This document shows, in pieces, positions 21,132 through 30,549 of a stretch of DNA of 64,000 nucleotides. Both the position numbers and the translations under genes were made by a program. Each line of letters starts with the position of its first letter. Within the stretch, counting starts at the first letter, position 1. The DNA comes from Paludibacter propionicigenes WB4 (lineage in GTDB: Bacteria; Bacteroidota; Bacteroidia; Bacteroidales; Paludibacteraceae): the NCBI RefSeq assembly GCF_000183135.1, contig NC_014734.1, forward strand, positions 186,001 through 250,000, given 5' to 3'. A model generated the notes under the pieces. The model searched no databases and was not told where the DNA came from. It saw nothing but the letters and a program-made list of their open reading frames with translations.

Positions 21132-23465
21132 TTCATTTTTTATTGCATCTACCGGGTTGGCTGTGGCTGCTTTGTGGCTTTGCCAACTGACGGTTATCAC
21201 GGTAATGACAAATACGAGTAATCCGGCAAGCAGGAATATCCACCAATAAACGGATGTTTTATAAGCAAACTGTTGTAACCATCGATGCACGATGTAGTAC
21301 GATAATGGTACTGCCAGCGCAAAGGCAATAACCAACTGAATCAATATAGAGCGGTTAAGCATCAGCATGATTTCTTTTACCGAAGCTCCGTTTACTTTCC
21401 GGAGGGCAATCTCTTTGGACTTGTAACGGGCATTGAATACAATGAGTCCGTAAACACCCATGATGGCAATGATGATAATAACTACTCCGAAAATGGAGAT
21501 TAGCTTGGAAAGATTACTCTCGTTTTTATATAAATCGTTGATTGATTTGTCTAAGAATTTAATATCAAAATCTTCGTCGCTGTATTTCTCCCAGGTTTTT
21601 TTGATATAGTTGATTGTAGAGGATGTTTCCGTTCCTGAAATCTTTATAATTACCCATTGCATTTGTCTGTCATTCAATATAGCAAATGCCATGGGTTGAA
21701 TGGAGTCTTTTAATGAACTATAATTGACATTCTCTGCAATTCCGACAATCGATAATTTAGCATTAAAGCCTTCAAAGTCTTTACCAAGAATCTGTTTTAA
21801 AGAATTGTTTTTTAGGAATTGCCGATTAAAAATAATACCGTGCTTTGCTCCTGTGCTATCAGAGTTTTGAAAGTCCCGACCTTCTCTGATCTTTACACCA
21901 AAGAATCGAAGAAAATTGGGGTATACCGGCCAAATTACTGCAGATACCTGTTTCCCTTCAAAATCCCGCCCCCATGTCATACCCACTTCACCGGGGATAA
22001 AATAAGATGCTGTATAATCGAGTATCCGTGGATCTTTTTTTAATTCTTCACCAAATGCAATTATAGAGGTTTTAATTTGTTGACATGGTAAGTAAACAAT
22101 GTTTTCCTTTTGCATACCCCACTCATAATTTTTCATATAGTCGTGTTGCGTTTTGATGAAAACGGAAACAATTATCAGCGTAATGGCAGATACAAATTGG
22201 ATTGTGATAAGGGTATTTCGCAGCTTGACACTTTTTCCCGACAAAGAGAAAGAACCACTCAGCGCAATTGCCGGTTGGAAGGAAGTGATATATCGAGCAG
22301 GATATAAACCGAATAAGAATCCAAAGATAAGAGATAAACCCCCAATAATACTGAGGAGTATCCAGTTCTTTTGTAATGATAAGTCTGCTGAAAAGTATTC
22401 GTAGATGGAGCTTTGCTTTAAAAATGAAATGATGAATATCGAAATGATAAATGCCAGCATTGAGAAAAACGGACCCTCGGCTGCAACTATATATCTTAAT
22501 GTCCTGGAATTAGCCCCAAGAATTTTTTGAATATTTAATCCCCGCACCCGGGCCGGAGCCATGGCAATGGAAAAATTCAGAAAATTGATATAGGCAATAA
22601 TCAATGTAAGAATACCAATGGCTAACAGTGATAAGGTAGTAGTGATACTCCCTGTTCCATCAGATTTTAGAGAATCAAAGTGCATACTTGTCAAATCCTG
22701 AAACTCAGCTTTCACTTTCACTTCGTCTTTGGGATTATTGAACCTTTGTGATATCAGTTCTCCATACTTTTTCTTCCCATTGATTTTTGCGATCAGTTTA
22801 TTCACATCACGAGGAAGTATCTCAAAATAGCCTTTATAGTTGTAATTGCTGGGGTCGTCATCGGGCAAATACACAAAAATGTCATTGGACAATGAGCTGT
22901 TCTTAGGAAAATCTTTGAATACAGCCACGATGGTAAGTGGAGCTTTATCGTAGTGGAAGAAAACCGTTTTTCCTATAGGGTTGGCATTTCCGAAAAACTT
23001 GTGTGCTGTATTTTCCGAAATCATTGCCTTCCCTTTTTGTGTCAAAGCCTGTCGGGGATCTCCGGCAAGTATCTTCGGAGTAAATACGTCCAGCAGGCCA
23101 ATGGTTGCATCGTTTACGGTAGCCGTAAATTTTTGTTTGCTTCCAGTTTTATTTATTACATCGAATGTTTCATTGCGAATAAAACGAATTAAACAATAAC
23201 TTTTTATCTCCGGAAATACCTCTGACATTTCTTTGGCCATAGGAGTAGTCATGGTGATGCCCCGATTGTTGTCACTATATAGTTGAACTAATTGGTAAAT
23301 ATTAGCCGATTTATTGTAGCTTCTGTCGTAGTTATAATCGTAATACACTTGTATTAAACAGACAATAAACACCGCAAAAGCCACCGAAAGACCCAGAATA
23401 TTCAGGATGCTTGAAGTTTTGAATCGTTTAAGTACAAAGAAGAAATTTCGAAATATTGCTTTCAT
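21129..23465 (-). CDS. MacB/FtsX-type ABC transporter permease
   Basis: A 778-residue inner-membrane protein with the MacB topology duplicated in large Bacteroidetes permeases: an N-terminal helix (about 20-45), a periplasmic MacB core domain, three central helices (about 280-400), a second periplasmic domain and three C-terminal helices. The FtsX motif occurs as YKSKEIALRKVNGASVKEI near the C-terminus. It is paired with the neighbouring 787-residue permease and the separate ATPase. The substrate is unknown; the family exports peptides, lipoproteins and drugs. Confidence 0.9.
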   Translation of the reverse strand: MKAIFRNFFFVLKRFKTSSILNILGLSVAFAVFIVCLIQVYYDYNYDRSYNKSANIYQLVQLYSDNNRGITMTTPMAKEMSEVFPEIKSYCLIRFIRNETFDVINKTGSKQKFTATVNDATIGLLDVFTPKILAGDPRQALTQKGKAMISENTAHKFFGNANPIGKTVFFHYDKAPLTIVAVFKDFPKNSSLSNDIFVYLPDDDPSNYNYKGYFEILPRDVNKLIAKINGKKKYGELISQRFNNPKDEVKVKAEFQDLTSMHFDSLKSDGTGSITTTLSLLAIGILTLIIAYINFLNFSIAMAPARVRGLNIQKILGANSRTLRYIVAAEGPFFSMLAFIISIFIISFLKQSSIYEYFSADLSLQKNWILLSIIGGLSLIFGFLFGLYPARYITSFQPAIALSGSFSLSGKSVKLRNTLITIQFVSAITLIIVSVFIKTQHDYMKNYEWGMQKENIVYLPCQQIKTSIIAFGEELKKDPRILDYTASYFIPGEVGMTWGRDFEGKQVSAVIWPVYPNFLRFFGVKIREGRDFQNSDSTGAKHGIIFNRQFLKNNSLKQILGKDFEGFNAKLSIVGIAENVNYSSLKDSIQPMAFAILNDRQMQWVIIKISGTETSSTINYIKKTWEKYSDEDFDIKFLDKSINDLYKNESNLSKLISIFGVVIIIIAIMGVYGLIVFNARYKSKEIALRKVNGASVKEIMLMLNRSILIQLVIAFALAVPLSYYIVHRWLQQFAYKTSVYWWIFLLAGLLVFVITVITVSWQSHKAATANPVDAIKNE

Positions 23466-23585
23466 ATTTTATTATTTTGTTACTTGTCGCGTGGAATTCG
23501 CAATAAACATGGTCTTATGGTTTAAACCTGCTTTATGCTCGTTTCATATTTTATAATTTACCGCTCACCGCTTACTGCTTACCGT

Positions 23586-25949
23586 TTAGTCTCTCTTTAT
23601 GGCATCCACCGGATTTTGAACGGCTGTGCGGTATGAGTTCATACTGACTACGGATAGAATGATAACTAATACGGCTATTCCACATCCTAAAAAGATAAAA
23701 AGTGACAGACTGGTTTTCTGAGCAAAGTTTTCCATCCACTTTTCGGCGGCAAGGGCTGCCAATAACTCCCCGATGACCAGTGCCGGAATGGCTATACGCA
23801 GAATGTCCTTTATGAAAAGCCGTAGAATCTCTCTGGCTGATGCTCCGTTTACTTTGCGAATGGCTATTTCGGCGCTTCGGCGGTTTATTTCATCATTGGT
23901 ATAACCGATTAACCCGATCAGGACAATGATAAGCGTAATAATGCCTCCAATCAGCACCGAATTTCTGAATAAGCGGGATGAGGTATACAGAAAAGTCATG
24001 CTGGTTTTGTAGGGTGTCACTACAATGTCTTTGTTGGGCAAGGCGGTTTGCAATACTTTATTTACTTGTCGGATACCATCCGAATTAAGTTGACGGAATT
24101 TAATCATAATGTTGTTTAATGGAACATTGGCCGAGAATATAGCTGATGGTCGTGGGTCGGGTTCACTGATGGAGCCGATGCGGATATCCTTGTAAATGCC
24201 CTTGATGGTGCATATACCGTGTTCGGAAACCCGGATTGTTTTGCCTACCACTCCATCATTCCAGTTCAACATTTTCGCAAGTTTATTGGCAAAGCTTTGA
24301 CTAACGAGTACCTGTGCCGAATCGGCTGTGCTATGTTCAAAGTCTTTTCCTGCCACTACCGGAATTTCCATTAAAGAAAGATAATCGGCATCGGCATTAT
24401 ATAAATCGGCGATGTTGAACAGTTCCTGCGCTTTGTCCGGTTCTGAGACATTATTGCCGGAAGCTCCAAACATAGGTAAGGTGGAGCAGGTTGCCACTGC
24501 CTGCACTTCGGGTATACGTTTCAGTTCTTCTATGGCTTTTTGCCTTTCCTCTTTAGTTACGCCCGAAGTGTTGCAGTAAAGCAGGTTTTCATACACATAA
24601 CCGGGATTGTCATTTACCATGCTGTTGTATTGCCGTCCGATGATGACCAACAGCGTGACCAGAAAAGCGGTGGCAATAAACTGAAGAAAAAGTAATCCGA
24701 GTTTCCATTTGCGTCGTGACTCTTTGAAGTTGCGGAAGGCCGACGAAACAGGTATTCGGGCGAAAATTCGTGCGGGAACAATGCCGGAGCTAAAGAATAC
24801 AGCTATGCAAACTACGGCGAGTAACAGGCCGGTGCGGAATGTGAACAAGGCACGGAGAGGTGCTGCCAGTATTTCTTCTACCTGGGTATGGAAGAGAAAT
24901 ATAAGTAGCGTGGCTACGATGACTGAAGCTACCAAATGAATGGCGGTTTCGGTAAGCACAATACTGCTGATATTCTTTTCGGCAGCGCCGTAACATTTAT
25001 GAATGGCTATTTCTTTACTCCGTTTTACCAGCGACGACAGCACGATCAGAATATAATTTAATACGGCCGTAAAAATAAGGGCAAAAGCCAGTAAAGCCAG
25101 CAGAATAGACATACGCTTTGTTGACGGTTCGTCACTATGAATTTTTTCCAGCTGCAATAAACTGTATGACAGTTTTACTCCGGCTTTTCTAAGCTCATTC
25201 ATATCTACATGGCGTGCCTGCATTTTATTGATGGCCGGGGTCAGACTCGTTGGGTCTGTGTTGGGAGCAAGGCGGACATAGCCCAGGTAACGGTCGTTAC
25301 CAACCCAGTTTTGTGTGCCGTCATTTTGAAAAAAGTGTAAGATGGAGTTCAGTGAAATTACCACATCGTATTTTAAATGGGTATTTTCGGGTACATCTTT
25401 AAACACTCCTCCGACGATTAAAGTCTGAGTCGGCCATGTATCTAGCCGGATGCTTTGCCCTACGGCATTACTGCCCATATTCTTTGCTATCTTTTCGGAT
25501 ATCAATACATACATCGGTTGCGATAATACTTTCTTTGCATTTCCGGTGATCATCGGATGGGGCAACACATCGAACAAACAACTGTCTGCCATAATGAAAG
25601 TCCCGGTAAGTCGTTTTTTATCCTGCGTGAAAAAGACGGCATCGTTCTGTAGGAATGTGAGCCGGGTAGCTGCTTCTACCTGAGGCAGGTCTGCTTTCAT
25701 TCCCGGAGCTACTCCACCGCTCACCTGACCGTAAGCATTCGGTTTGTCATTTCCGGAAACAACATTTTCCTGTATCTGATAAATACGTTCGCTGTGGGGG
25801 TAGAAGTTGTCGAAACTTTGTTCGAAGCATACTTTGGCAATGAGCACAAGCCCCATGGCCAGTCCTACACCCAATGATATTATTTTAATTCCGTTGTTCT
25901 GCTTTTTCTTGCAAACCGAACGAAAAGCTGTACTGATATTGTTTGCCAT
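23586..25949 (-). CDS. MacB/FtsX-type ABC transporter permease
   Basis: A second permease of the same architecture (787 residues): an N-terminal helix, a periplasmic core, helices at about 280-400, a second core and C-terminal helices. It has KRSKEIAIHKCYGAAEKNI in the middle and RRSAEIAIRKVNGASAREI near the end, the two FtsX signature copies. It is the paralogue of the gene downstream and may form a heterodimer with it. Short 7-bp repeats (GCAGTAA, GCGGTGA) abut its stop codon. Confidence 0.9.
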   Translation of the reverse strand: MANNISTAFRSVCKKKQNNGIKIISLGVGLAMGLVLIAKVCFEQSFDNFYPHSERIYQIQENVVSGNDKPNAYGQVSGGVAPGMKADLPQVEAATRLTFLQNDAVFFTQDKKRLTGTFIMADSCLFDVLPHPMITGNAKKVLSQPMYVLISEKIAKNMGSNAVGQSIRLDTWPTQTLIVGGVFKDVPENTHLKYDVVISLNSILHFFQNDGTQNWVGNDRYLGYVRLAPNTDPTSLTPAINKMQARHVDMNELRKAGVKLSYSLLQLEKIHSDEPSTKRMSILLALLAFALIFTAVLNYILIVLSSLVKRSKEIAIHKCYGAAEKNISSIVLTETAIHLVASVIVATLLIFLFHTQVEEILAAPLRALFTFRTGLLLAVVCIAVFFSSGIVPARIFARIPVSSAFRNFKESRRKWKLGLLFLQFIATAFLVTLLVIIGRQYNSMVNDNPGYVYENLLYCNTSGVTKEERQKAIEELKRIPEVQAVATCSTLPMFGASGNNVSEPDKAQELFNIADLYNADADYLSLMEIPVVAGKDFEHSTADSAQVLVSQSFANKLAKMLNWNDGVVGKTIRVSEHGICTIKGIYKDIRIGSISEPDPRPSAIFSANVPLNNIMIKFRQLNSDGIRQVNKVLQTALPNKDIVVTPYKTSMTFLYTSSRLFRNSVLIGGIITLIIVLIGLIGYTNDEINRRSAEIAIRKVNGASAREILRLFIKDILRIAIPALVIGELLAALAAEKWMENFAQKTSLSLFIFLGCGIAVLVIILSVVSMNSYRTAVQNPVDAIKRD

Positions 25950-25987
25950 AATTAATTGTTCACTGATAATTGTTCACTGTTCACTGT

Positions 25988-27238
25988 TTACTGTAACACC
26001 AGTTCCTGGCTATCCCCAAAAGTTTCATAACCCGAAGTAATCACTTTTTCGCCCGGTTGCAGGCCAGCTGTTACCTCGTAGTAAAGCGGGTTTTGTCGGC
26101 CGATGGTGATATTGCGGCGGGTAGCCGTTTTGCCATCTTTCGATACGACGAAAATCCACTGACCGCCGGTAGTCTGGTAGAACGATCCGCGCGGAACCAT
26201 CACAGCTTGGGTGGGTTGTCCCAGTTGCAGGTTGATGTAGTAGGTCTGGCCGGTGCGAATGTTATCCGGTCGGTGACCTGCAAAAACGAAGTCGGTTTTA
26301 AATTGTTTGTCGTGTACTTCGGGGTATACTTTGCGCACCCGCAGGGCAAAGTTTTTATCCTGCCGTTCGAAGGTGGCACTCAGTCCGGCTTTTACTTTGT
26401 CGATATAGTGTTCGTCGATCAGCGCTTCGATTTTGTAGTCGGACAATACACTGATTTGTCCTATTTTGTTTCCCGCTGCTACCGACTGACCTATTTCCAC
26501 ATCGAGCAATCCCAGCTGACCGTCAACCGGAGCTTTTACGTTCAGGTTATCGATGCGCTGCCGTACCAGGGTCAGGTTTTGGCGCATATTGTGCAGGCTT
26601 TCTTCCATTTGTCTTATCTGAATGCCGCGGTAGATTGAGTCTTGTTTCTGACGTTCCACTACCAGTCTACGGCTATTCACAGCAAACTCATAGTCTTCTT
26701 TGGCTTGCAGGTAGTCTTCCTGCGAACATAGTTTTTCGGCATACAGCTGTTTGTATTGCATGAACTTCCGTTTTTTGCGTTCCACATCCAGTTCCAGTTG
26801 GAGTTTTTCTTTTTTCAGGCTGAGTCTTTCCTGTTCCATCTGCACCTGCGTGTTACGCAGGAAGTTTTGTTTTTCGGCCAGTTGCGCCTCGCTGTCCAGA
26901 ATGTTCAGGTTGAGCATCGGGTTTTTCAGCCGGACAATGACTTCGCCCTGATGTACCTGACTGCCTTCTTCCACTACTTTTTGCTCCACCATACCACCTT
27001 CGATAGCACTGAGCTGAATGGTATTGATCGGTTCCACCTGTCCGTTGATGCGGATATAATCGTTGAACTCGCCGCGGGTCACCTCATCCACCATCAGTTT
27101 GTCGTGTTCCACCGTCAGGCGCGACCGGTGATTGCCTAAAATCATCCACAAAATGAGGATTAGTATCAGGCTTCCTCCCGCCACATAAGGAATGTGTTTT
27201 TTTCTCAGTCCTTTTTTCTTTTCAAGTATAATGTCCAT
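25988..27238 (-). CDS. HlyD/MFP-family periplasmic adaptor protein
   Basis: A 416-residue membrane fusion protein that bridges the inner-membrane permeases and the outer-membrane channel. It has one N-terminal anchor (about 20-36), a lipoyl-like half (VEEGSQVHQGEVIVRLKNP), a long coiled-coil hairpin (about 115-225), the second lipoyl half (VKAPVDGQLGLLDVEIGQSV) and a beta-barrel domain ending GEKVITSGYETF. It stands between the TolC-like gene and the permeases. Repeats of the AGTGAAC type start right at its stop codon. Confidence 0.92.
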   Translation of the reverse strand: MDIILEKKKGLRKKHIPYVAGGSLILILILWMILGNHRSRLTVEHDKLMVDEVTRGEFNDYIRINGQVEPINTIQLSAIEGGMVEQKVVEEGSQVHQGEVIVRLKNPMLNLNILDSEAQLAEKQNFLRNTQVQMEQERLSLKKEKLQLELDVERKKRKFMQYKQLYAEKLCSQEDYLQAKEDYEFAVNSRRLVVERQKQDSIYRGIQIRQMEESLHNMRQNLTLVRQRIDNLNVKAPVDGQLGLLDVEIGQSVAAGNKIGQISVLSDYKIEALIDEHYIDKVKAGLSATFERQDKNFALRVRKVYPEVHDKQFKTDFVFAGHRPDNIRTGQTYYINLQLGQPTQAVMVPRGSFYQTTGGQWIFVVSKDGKTATRRNITIGRQNPLYYEVTAGLQPGEKVITSGYETFGDSQELVLQ

Positions 27239-27342
27239 ATTTATTGAAATCTGTGTTTGTTGACTAGTATAATTGTTGAATTGAGCAGTTACTTAACCAT
27301 CATTTCTTACTGCTTACTGCTTACTGCTAACTGTGTTCACTG

Positions 27343-28665
27343 TTAATTGTATATTGCCTGCCCTTTATAATAATTCAGCAGTTTGTATTTCATCTGATAT
27401 TTTAAATTGGTATACAGTTCTTCCACCTGCGCTTGTAGCAGTCGGTTGGCACTGGTGTTGAGATCCAGAACGCTGATCAGGCCTTCGGTATATTTTCGTT
27501 GGTTAACCTGATAGGCTATTTTCATTGATTCAGTGCGTTTGCCGGCTTGCCGGTATTCGTCTGCCAGCCCGTTAACGTCTGCCACTGCCTGTTCAATATC
27601 GCTATAGAGCGACCGCAGGGTCTCTTCGCGTTCGGTACGGACAATGACCAGCTGTTGTTTGCTTCGTTTGTATTCGGCCGAGCGCGAAAAACCATTGAAA
27701 ATAGGAATGCTGAGCGATAGCCCGATATAATAGCTTTCGTTGGTGTTGAGCTGGTCTCTGAACGGCGTGTAAGGAGTTCCGTCCATCATGCGAGAGAAAT
27801 AACTGTTGACACCTCCGTACAGCGAAAGCTTTGGAAAGAACCGTCCCCGGGCTACGTTAACCGCCATTTGGGTAGACTCTACCGACTTGTTTGATGCCAG
27901 TGCTTTGGGCGAATAACTCAATGCTTTCTGGTAAATATCTGTCGCATTTTCGCGCAGCGTATCAGTAGGCAGCAGGATGTCGTACCCGGCGGTTTTAATA
28001 TCTTCGGTTACCGGAAAATTCATTTTTTCTTTCAGGCGGATAATTTCCTGTACCAACAGGTTTTTCTGTTTGGTGAGCAGGTATCTGTCCTCGGCTTCTT
28101 TGGCTTGCAGTTCCGCCACATCAGGGGCTGCCTTGATGCCCAGTTCTTCCATCCGTTTCACCTGTTGCAGGTTGGCTGTGCTTTGGTCCAGTTGCTGTAT
28201 GGCCAGTTTCACCGTGCCTTGGTAATATTGTACGTTGAAAAAAATCTCCATTGTTTCGTAAGCCACCATATCTTTGATGTCCTGCAATTGTTGAATGCCT
28301 TTCAATTTATTCAGCTTTTCCATTTTGGCTTTCGACAGTTGTGCAAAACCGTCGAAAAGCAACAGGGTAGAACTGAGGGCATACTCATTGTACAAGGTAC
28401 TTTTGTTGACGTACTGATACGTGTCTTTGTCCAACACACGCCCGAAAGACATATTTCCGTCGGCCGAAGCATTCAGGTTGGGCAGTAGTCCGCCAACAGC
28501 TTCCAGTCTGTTTTGTTTGTAAATTTCGTTTTGTGCTTCCTGTTTTACCCGCTTGGTGCTGTGCTCCACGGCGTAGCGCATACATTCATCCAGCGTCCAG
28601 GTTTTTTCCTGTGCACAAAGTAGCATGCTAAACATCCAAAACACGATTACAATCCAATTTTTCAT
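27343..28665 (-). CDS. TolC-family outer-membrane efflux protein
   Basis: A 440-residue outer-membrane channel: signal peptide MKNWIVIVFWMFSMLLCAQ, then the duplicated TolC helical hairpin/beta structure (WTLDECMRYAVEHS at the start, the VARGRFFPKLSLYGG repeat, and YTEGLISVLDLNTSANRLLQAQ near the end). The ATG at 28665 is chosen because it begins the signal peptide; the frame stays open far upstream, but that part overlaps the divergent gene and the presumed promoter. It is the first gene of the five-gene export operon, which ends with the ATPase at 20317. Confidence 0.92.
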   Translation of the reverse strand: MKNWIVIVFWMFSMLLCAQEKTWTLDECMRYAVEHSTKRVKQEAQNEIYKQNRLEAVGGLLPNLNASADGNMSFGRVLDKDTYQYVNKSTLYNEYALSSTLLLFDGFAQLSKAKMEKLNKLKGIQQLQDIKDMVAYETMEIFFNVQYYQGTVKLAIQQLDQSTANLQQVKRMEELGIKAAPDVAELQAKEAEDRYLLTKQKNLLVQEIIRLKEKMNFPVTEDIKTAGYDILLPTDTLRENATDIYQKALSYSPKALASNKSVESTQMAVNVARGRFFPKLSLYGGVNSYFSRMMDGTPYTPFRDQLNTNESYYIGLSLSIPIFNGFSRSAEYKRSKQQLVIVRTEREETLRSLYSDIEQAVADVNGLADEYRQAGKRTESMKIAYQVNQRKYTEGLISVLDLNTSANRLLQAQVEELYTNLKYQMKYKLLNYYKGQAIYN

Positions 28666-28697
28666 ATATTTTTCTGTTGTTATTGTTGTTTCCATTT

Positions 28698-28712
28698 TCC
28701 AAAACTGTGCCA
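28698..28712 (-). promoter_or_regulatory. Candidate sigma-54 promoter of the export operon
   Basis: On the minus strand TTGGCACAGTTTTGGAA has a perfect -24 box (TGGCAC). The -12 part (TTGGA instead of TTGCA) is imperfect and one base closer than usual. It lies about 33 bp before the TolC-type start codon. The match is suggestive because a sigma-54 activator and kinase are encoded beside the operon. Confidence 0.5.
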
Positions 28713-28767
28713 AAAGGGTATTTGTACTGATAATTAGCTGTGTATACAAAAACGGGGAAGTGCCTAG

Positions 28768-28807
28768 CTGTAAAGAAAATTTACAGTCTATGCGAAAAGT
28801 TTTACAG
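28768..28807. promoter_or_regulatory. Candidate enhancer for the sigma-54 activator
   Basis: CTGTAAAGAAAATTTACAG (28768-28786) is a perfect dyad CTGTAAA-N5-TTTACAG, followed by another half-site TTTACAG 21 bp on (28801-28807). It is centred about 90 bp upstream of the expected start of the export operon, the usual distance for NtrC-type enhancers, and has the same form as the dyad at the regulator's own start codon. Confidence 0.55.
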
Positions 28808-28901
28808 TAGGGCTGAATACTTTTTTTGAAATCAAGATGAATGTGGTGAGATGGTAATGAACCCATCAAATACAACCCGCTATTCTTATGCATAATTTGC
28901 G

Positions 28902-28909
28902 TATCTTTG
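28902..28909 (+). promoter_or_regulatory. -7 element of the FAD-oxidoreductase gene
   Basis: TATCTTTG. A TTG inside it (28907) is in frame with the gene but cannot be the start if this is the promoter, so ATG 28934 is preferred. Confidence 0.6.
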
Positions 28910-28933
28910 CAATCCAATTTATTTGAACTCTTT

Positions 28934-30496
28934 ATGCACGAACTCATACAACTAAGCCTTATTCCCGAACAGGCTGAAAAGCCCGAATTACTAACCAAAC
29001 AAGTGGCCGATAAGCTGGAAGTATCCCCAGCGCGTATTACTCGCATCCGTACTACCAAAAAGTCGATTGATGCGCGTTCTTTTCAGCCCAAAGTGAACCT
29101 GACGGTGGAAGTGTATTGGGACGAAGAAGCACCTGCACACGAAAAACCCGTTTTTGCTTATCAATCGGTGGATAATAAAAAGCCGGTATTGATTATTGGC
29201 GCCGGACCGGCAGGATTATTTGCTGCTCTAAAGCTGATTGAAAACGGAATAAAGCCCATTATTTTGGAGCGAGGCAGAAATACGCATGCCCGTAAAGAAG
29301 ATATAGCACAACTCAACCGTAATAATGGGATAAATATTGACTCCAATTATTGTTTTGGTGAGGGTGGAGCAGGGACGTTTTCGGACGGAAAGCTTTACAC
29401 CCGTTCTAAAAAGAAAGGAAATACCGAACGAATTTTTGAGATTTTTCATTATCATGGAGCGGCAGAAGAAATTCTTTACGAAGCACATCCGCATATTGGG
29501 TCTGATAAATTACCGATAGTAATTGAAAACATCAGCAAAACCATTACTTCCTGTGGCGGTGAAATTCATTTTGAGCAAAAACTGACCGAAATTCTGATTG
29601 AAAATAATCAGGTGGTTGGCTGCAAAACAGCCGACGGAAACACTTACAATGCCAAGGCGCTTATTCTGGCTACGGGTCACTCGGCGCACGATATTTACGA
29701 AATGCTCCATAATCAGGGTATTCTTCTCGAACCGAAGGGTTTTGCCATGGGCGTTCGTGTAGAGCATCCGCAGAGTTTGATTGATAGTATTCAGTATCAT
29801 TGTAAAGAACGCGGTTCGTATCTTCCTGCTGCCAGTTATAATTTGGTGGATCAGGTGAATGACCGGGGCGTATATTCGTTTTGTATGTGTCCGGGAGGTC
29901 ATATAGTGCCTGCAGCCAGTAATCAGAATGAGATTGTAGTGAACGGAATGTCCGCTTCTCAGCGAAATTCTCCTTATGCCAATTCAGGGATTGTTGTAGA
30001 AATCAGACCGGAAGATATTCCGGAGGATTTTAAAGAATATGGCGTGTTGGCAGGATTGAAATTTCAACAGTACGTCGAAAATCTGGCTTATAAAAACAAC
30101 GGTGGACTTAAGCAGGCTGCTCCGGCTCAGCGCTTGGGCGATTTTGTGAAAGGAAAACTTTCAGCCGATTTACCCGCATGTTCCTATTTGCCCGGATTAA
30201 TCTCGTCGCCTTTACATTTTTGGTTACCCGATATTATTTCGTCGAGATTAAGAGAAGGGTTTAAGAAATTCGACCGAAAGATGCGCGGTTATCTGACAAA
30301 TGATGCCGTGGTGGTAGGTGTCGAAACCCGTTCGTCGGCTGCTGTTCGTATACCCAGAGATCCTGAAACAGGTCAGCATACAGTCATCAAAGGATTATTT
30401 CCGGCAGGTGAAGGCTCAGGATATTCGGGCGGAATAACCTCGTCAGCTATTGATGGAGAAAATGCTGCTATTTTTGTTGCAAATTATTTAAAATAA
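28934..30496 (+). CDS. FAD-dependent oxidoreductase (COG2509 type)
   Basis: A flavoprotein of 520 residues from ATG 28934. It has a short N-terminal domain (1-80, rich in basic and beta residues, with TKQVADKLEVSPARITRIR), then the FAD-binding fold with IIGAGPAGLFAA, the FGEGGAGTFSDGKLYTR motif typical of this uncharacterised dehydrogenase family, and a C-terminal FPAGEGSGYSGGITSSAIDG that closes the FAD site. The reaction is unknown. It is followed 53 bp on by the pseudouridine synthase, possibly in one transcript. Confidence 0.88.
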   Translation: MHELIQLSLIPEQAEKPELLTKQVADKLEVSPARITRIRTTKKSIDARSFQPKVNLTVEVYWDEEAPAHEKPVFAYQSVDNKKPVLIIGAGPAGLFAALKLIENGIKPIILERGRNTHARKEDIAQLNRNNGINIDSNYCFGEGGAGTFSDGKLYTRSKKKGNTERIFEIFHYHGAAEEILYEAHPHIGSDKLPIVIENISKTITSCGGEIHFEQKLTEILIENNQVVGCKTADGNTYNAKALILATGHSAHDIYEMLHNQGILLEPKGFAMGVRVEHPQSLIDSIQYHCKERGSYLPAASYNLVDQVNDRGVYSFCMCPGGHIVPAASNQNEIVVNGMSASQRNSPYANSGIVVEIRPEDIPEDFKEYGVLAGLKFQQYVENLAYKNNGGLKQAAPAQRLGDFVKGKLSADLPACSYLPGLISSPLHFWLPDIISSRLREGFKKFDRKMRGYLTNDAVVVGVETRSSAAVRIPRDPETGQHTVIKGLFPAGEGSGYSGGITSSAIDGENAAIFVANYLK

Positions 30497-30549
30497 GAGG
30501 ACTTCTTTTGGTGTAAAAACCACTGTAAAGTCCAAATTCAAACATAACA

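Noticed and set aside
28666-29058. N-terminal extension of the TolC-type protein
   Set aside because: It would overlap the divergent FAD-oxidoreductase gene and the presumed promoter; the signal peptide begins at 28665.
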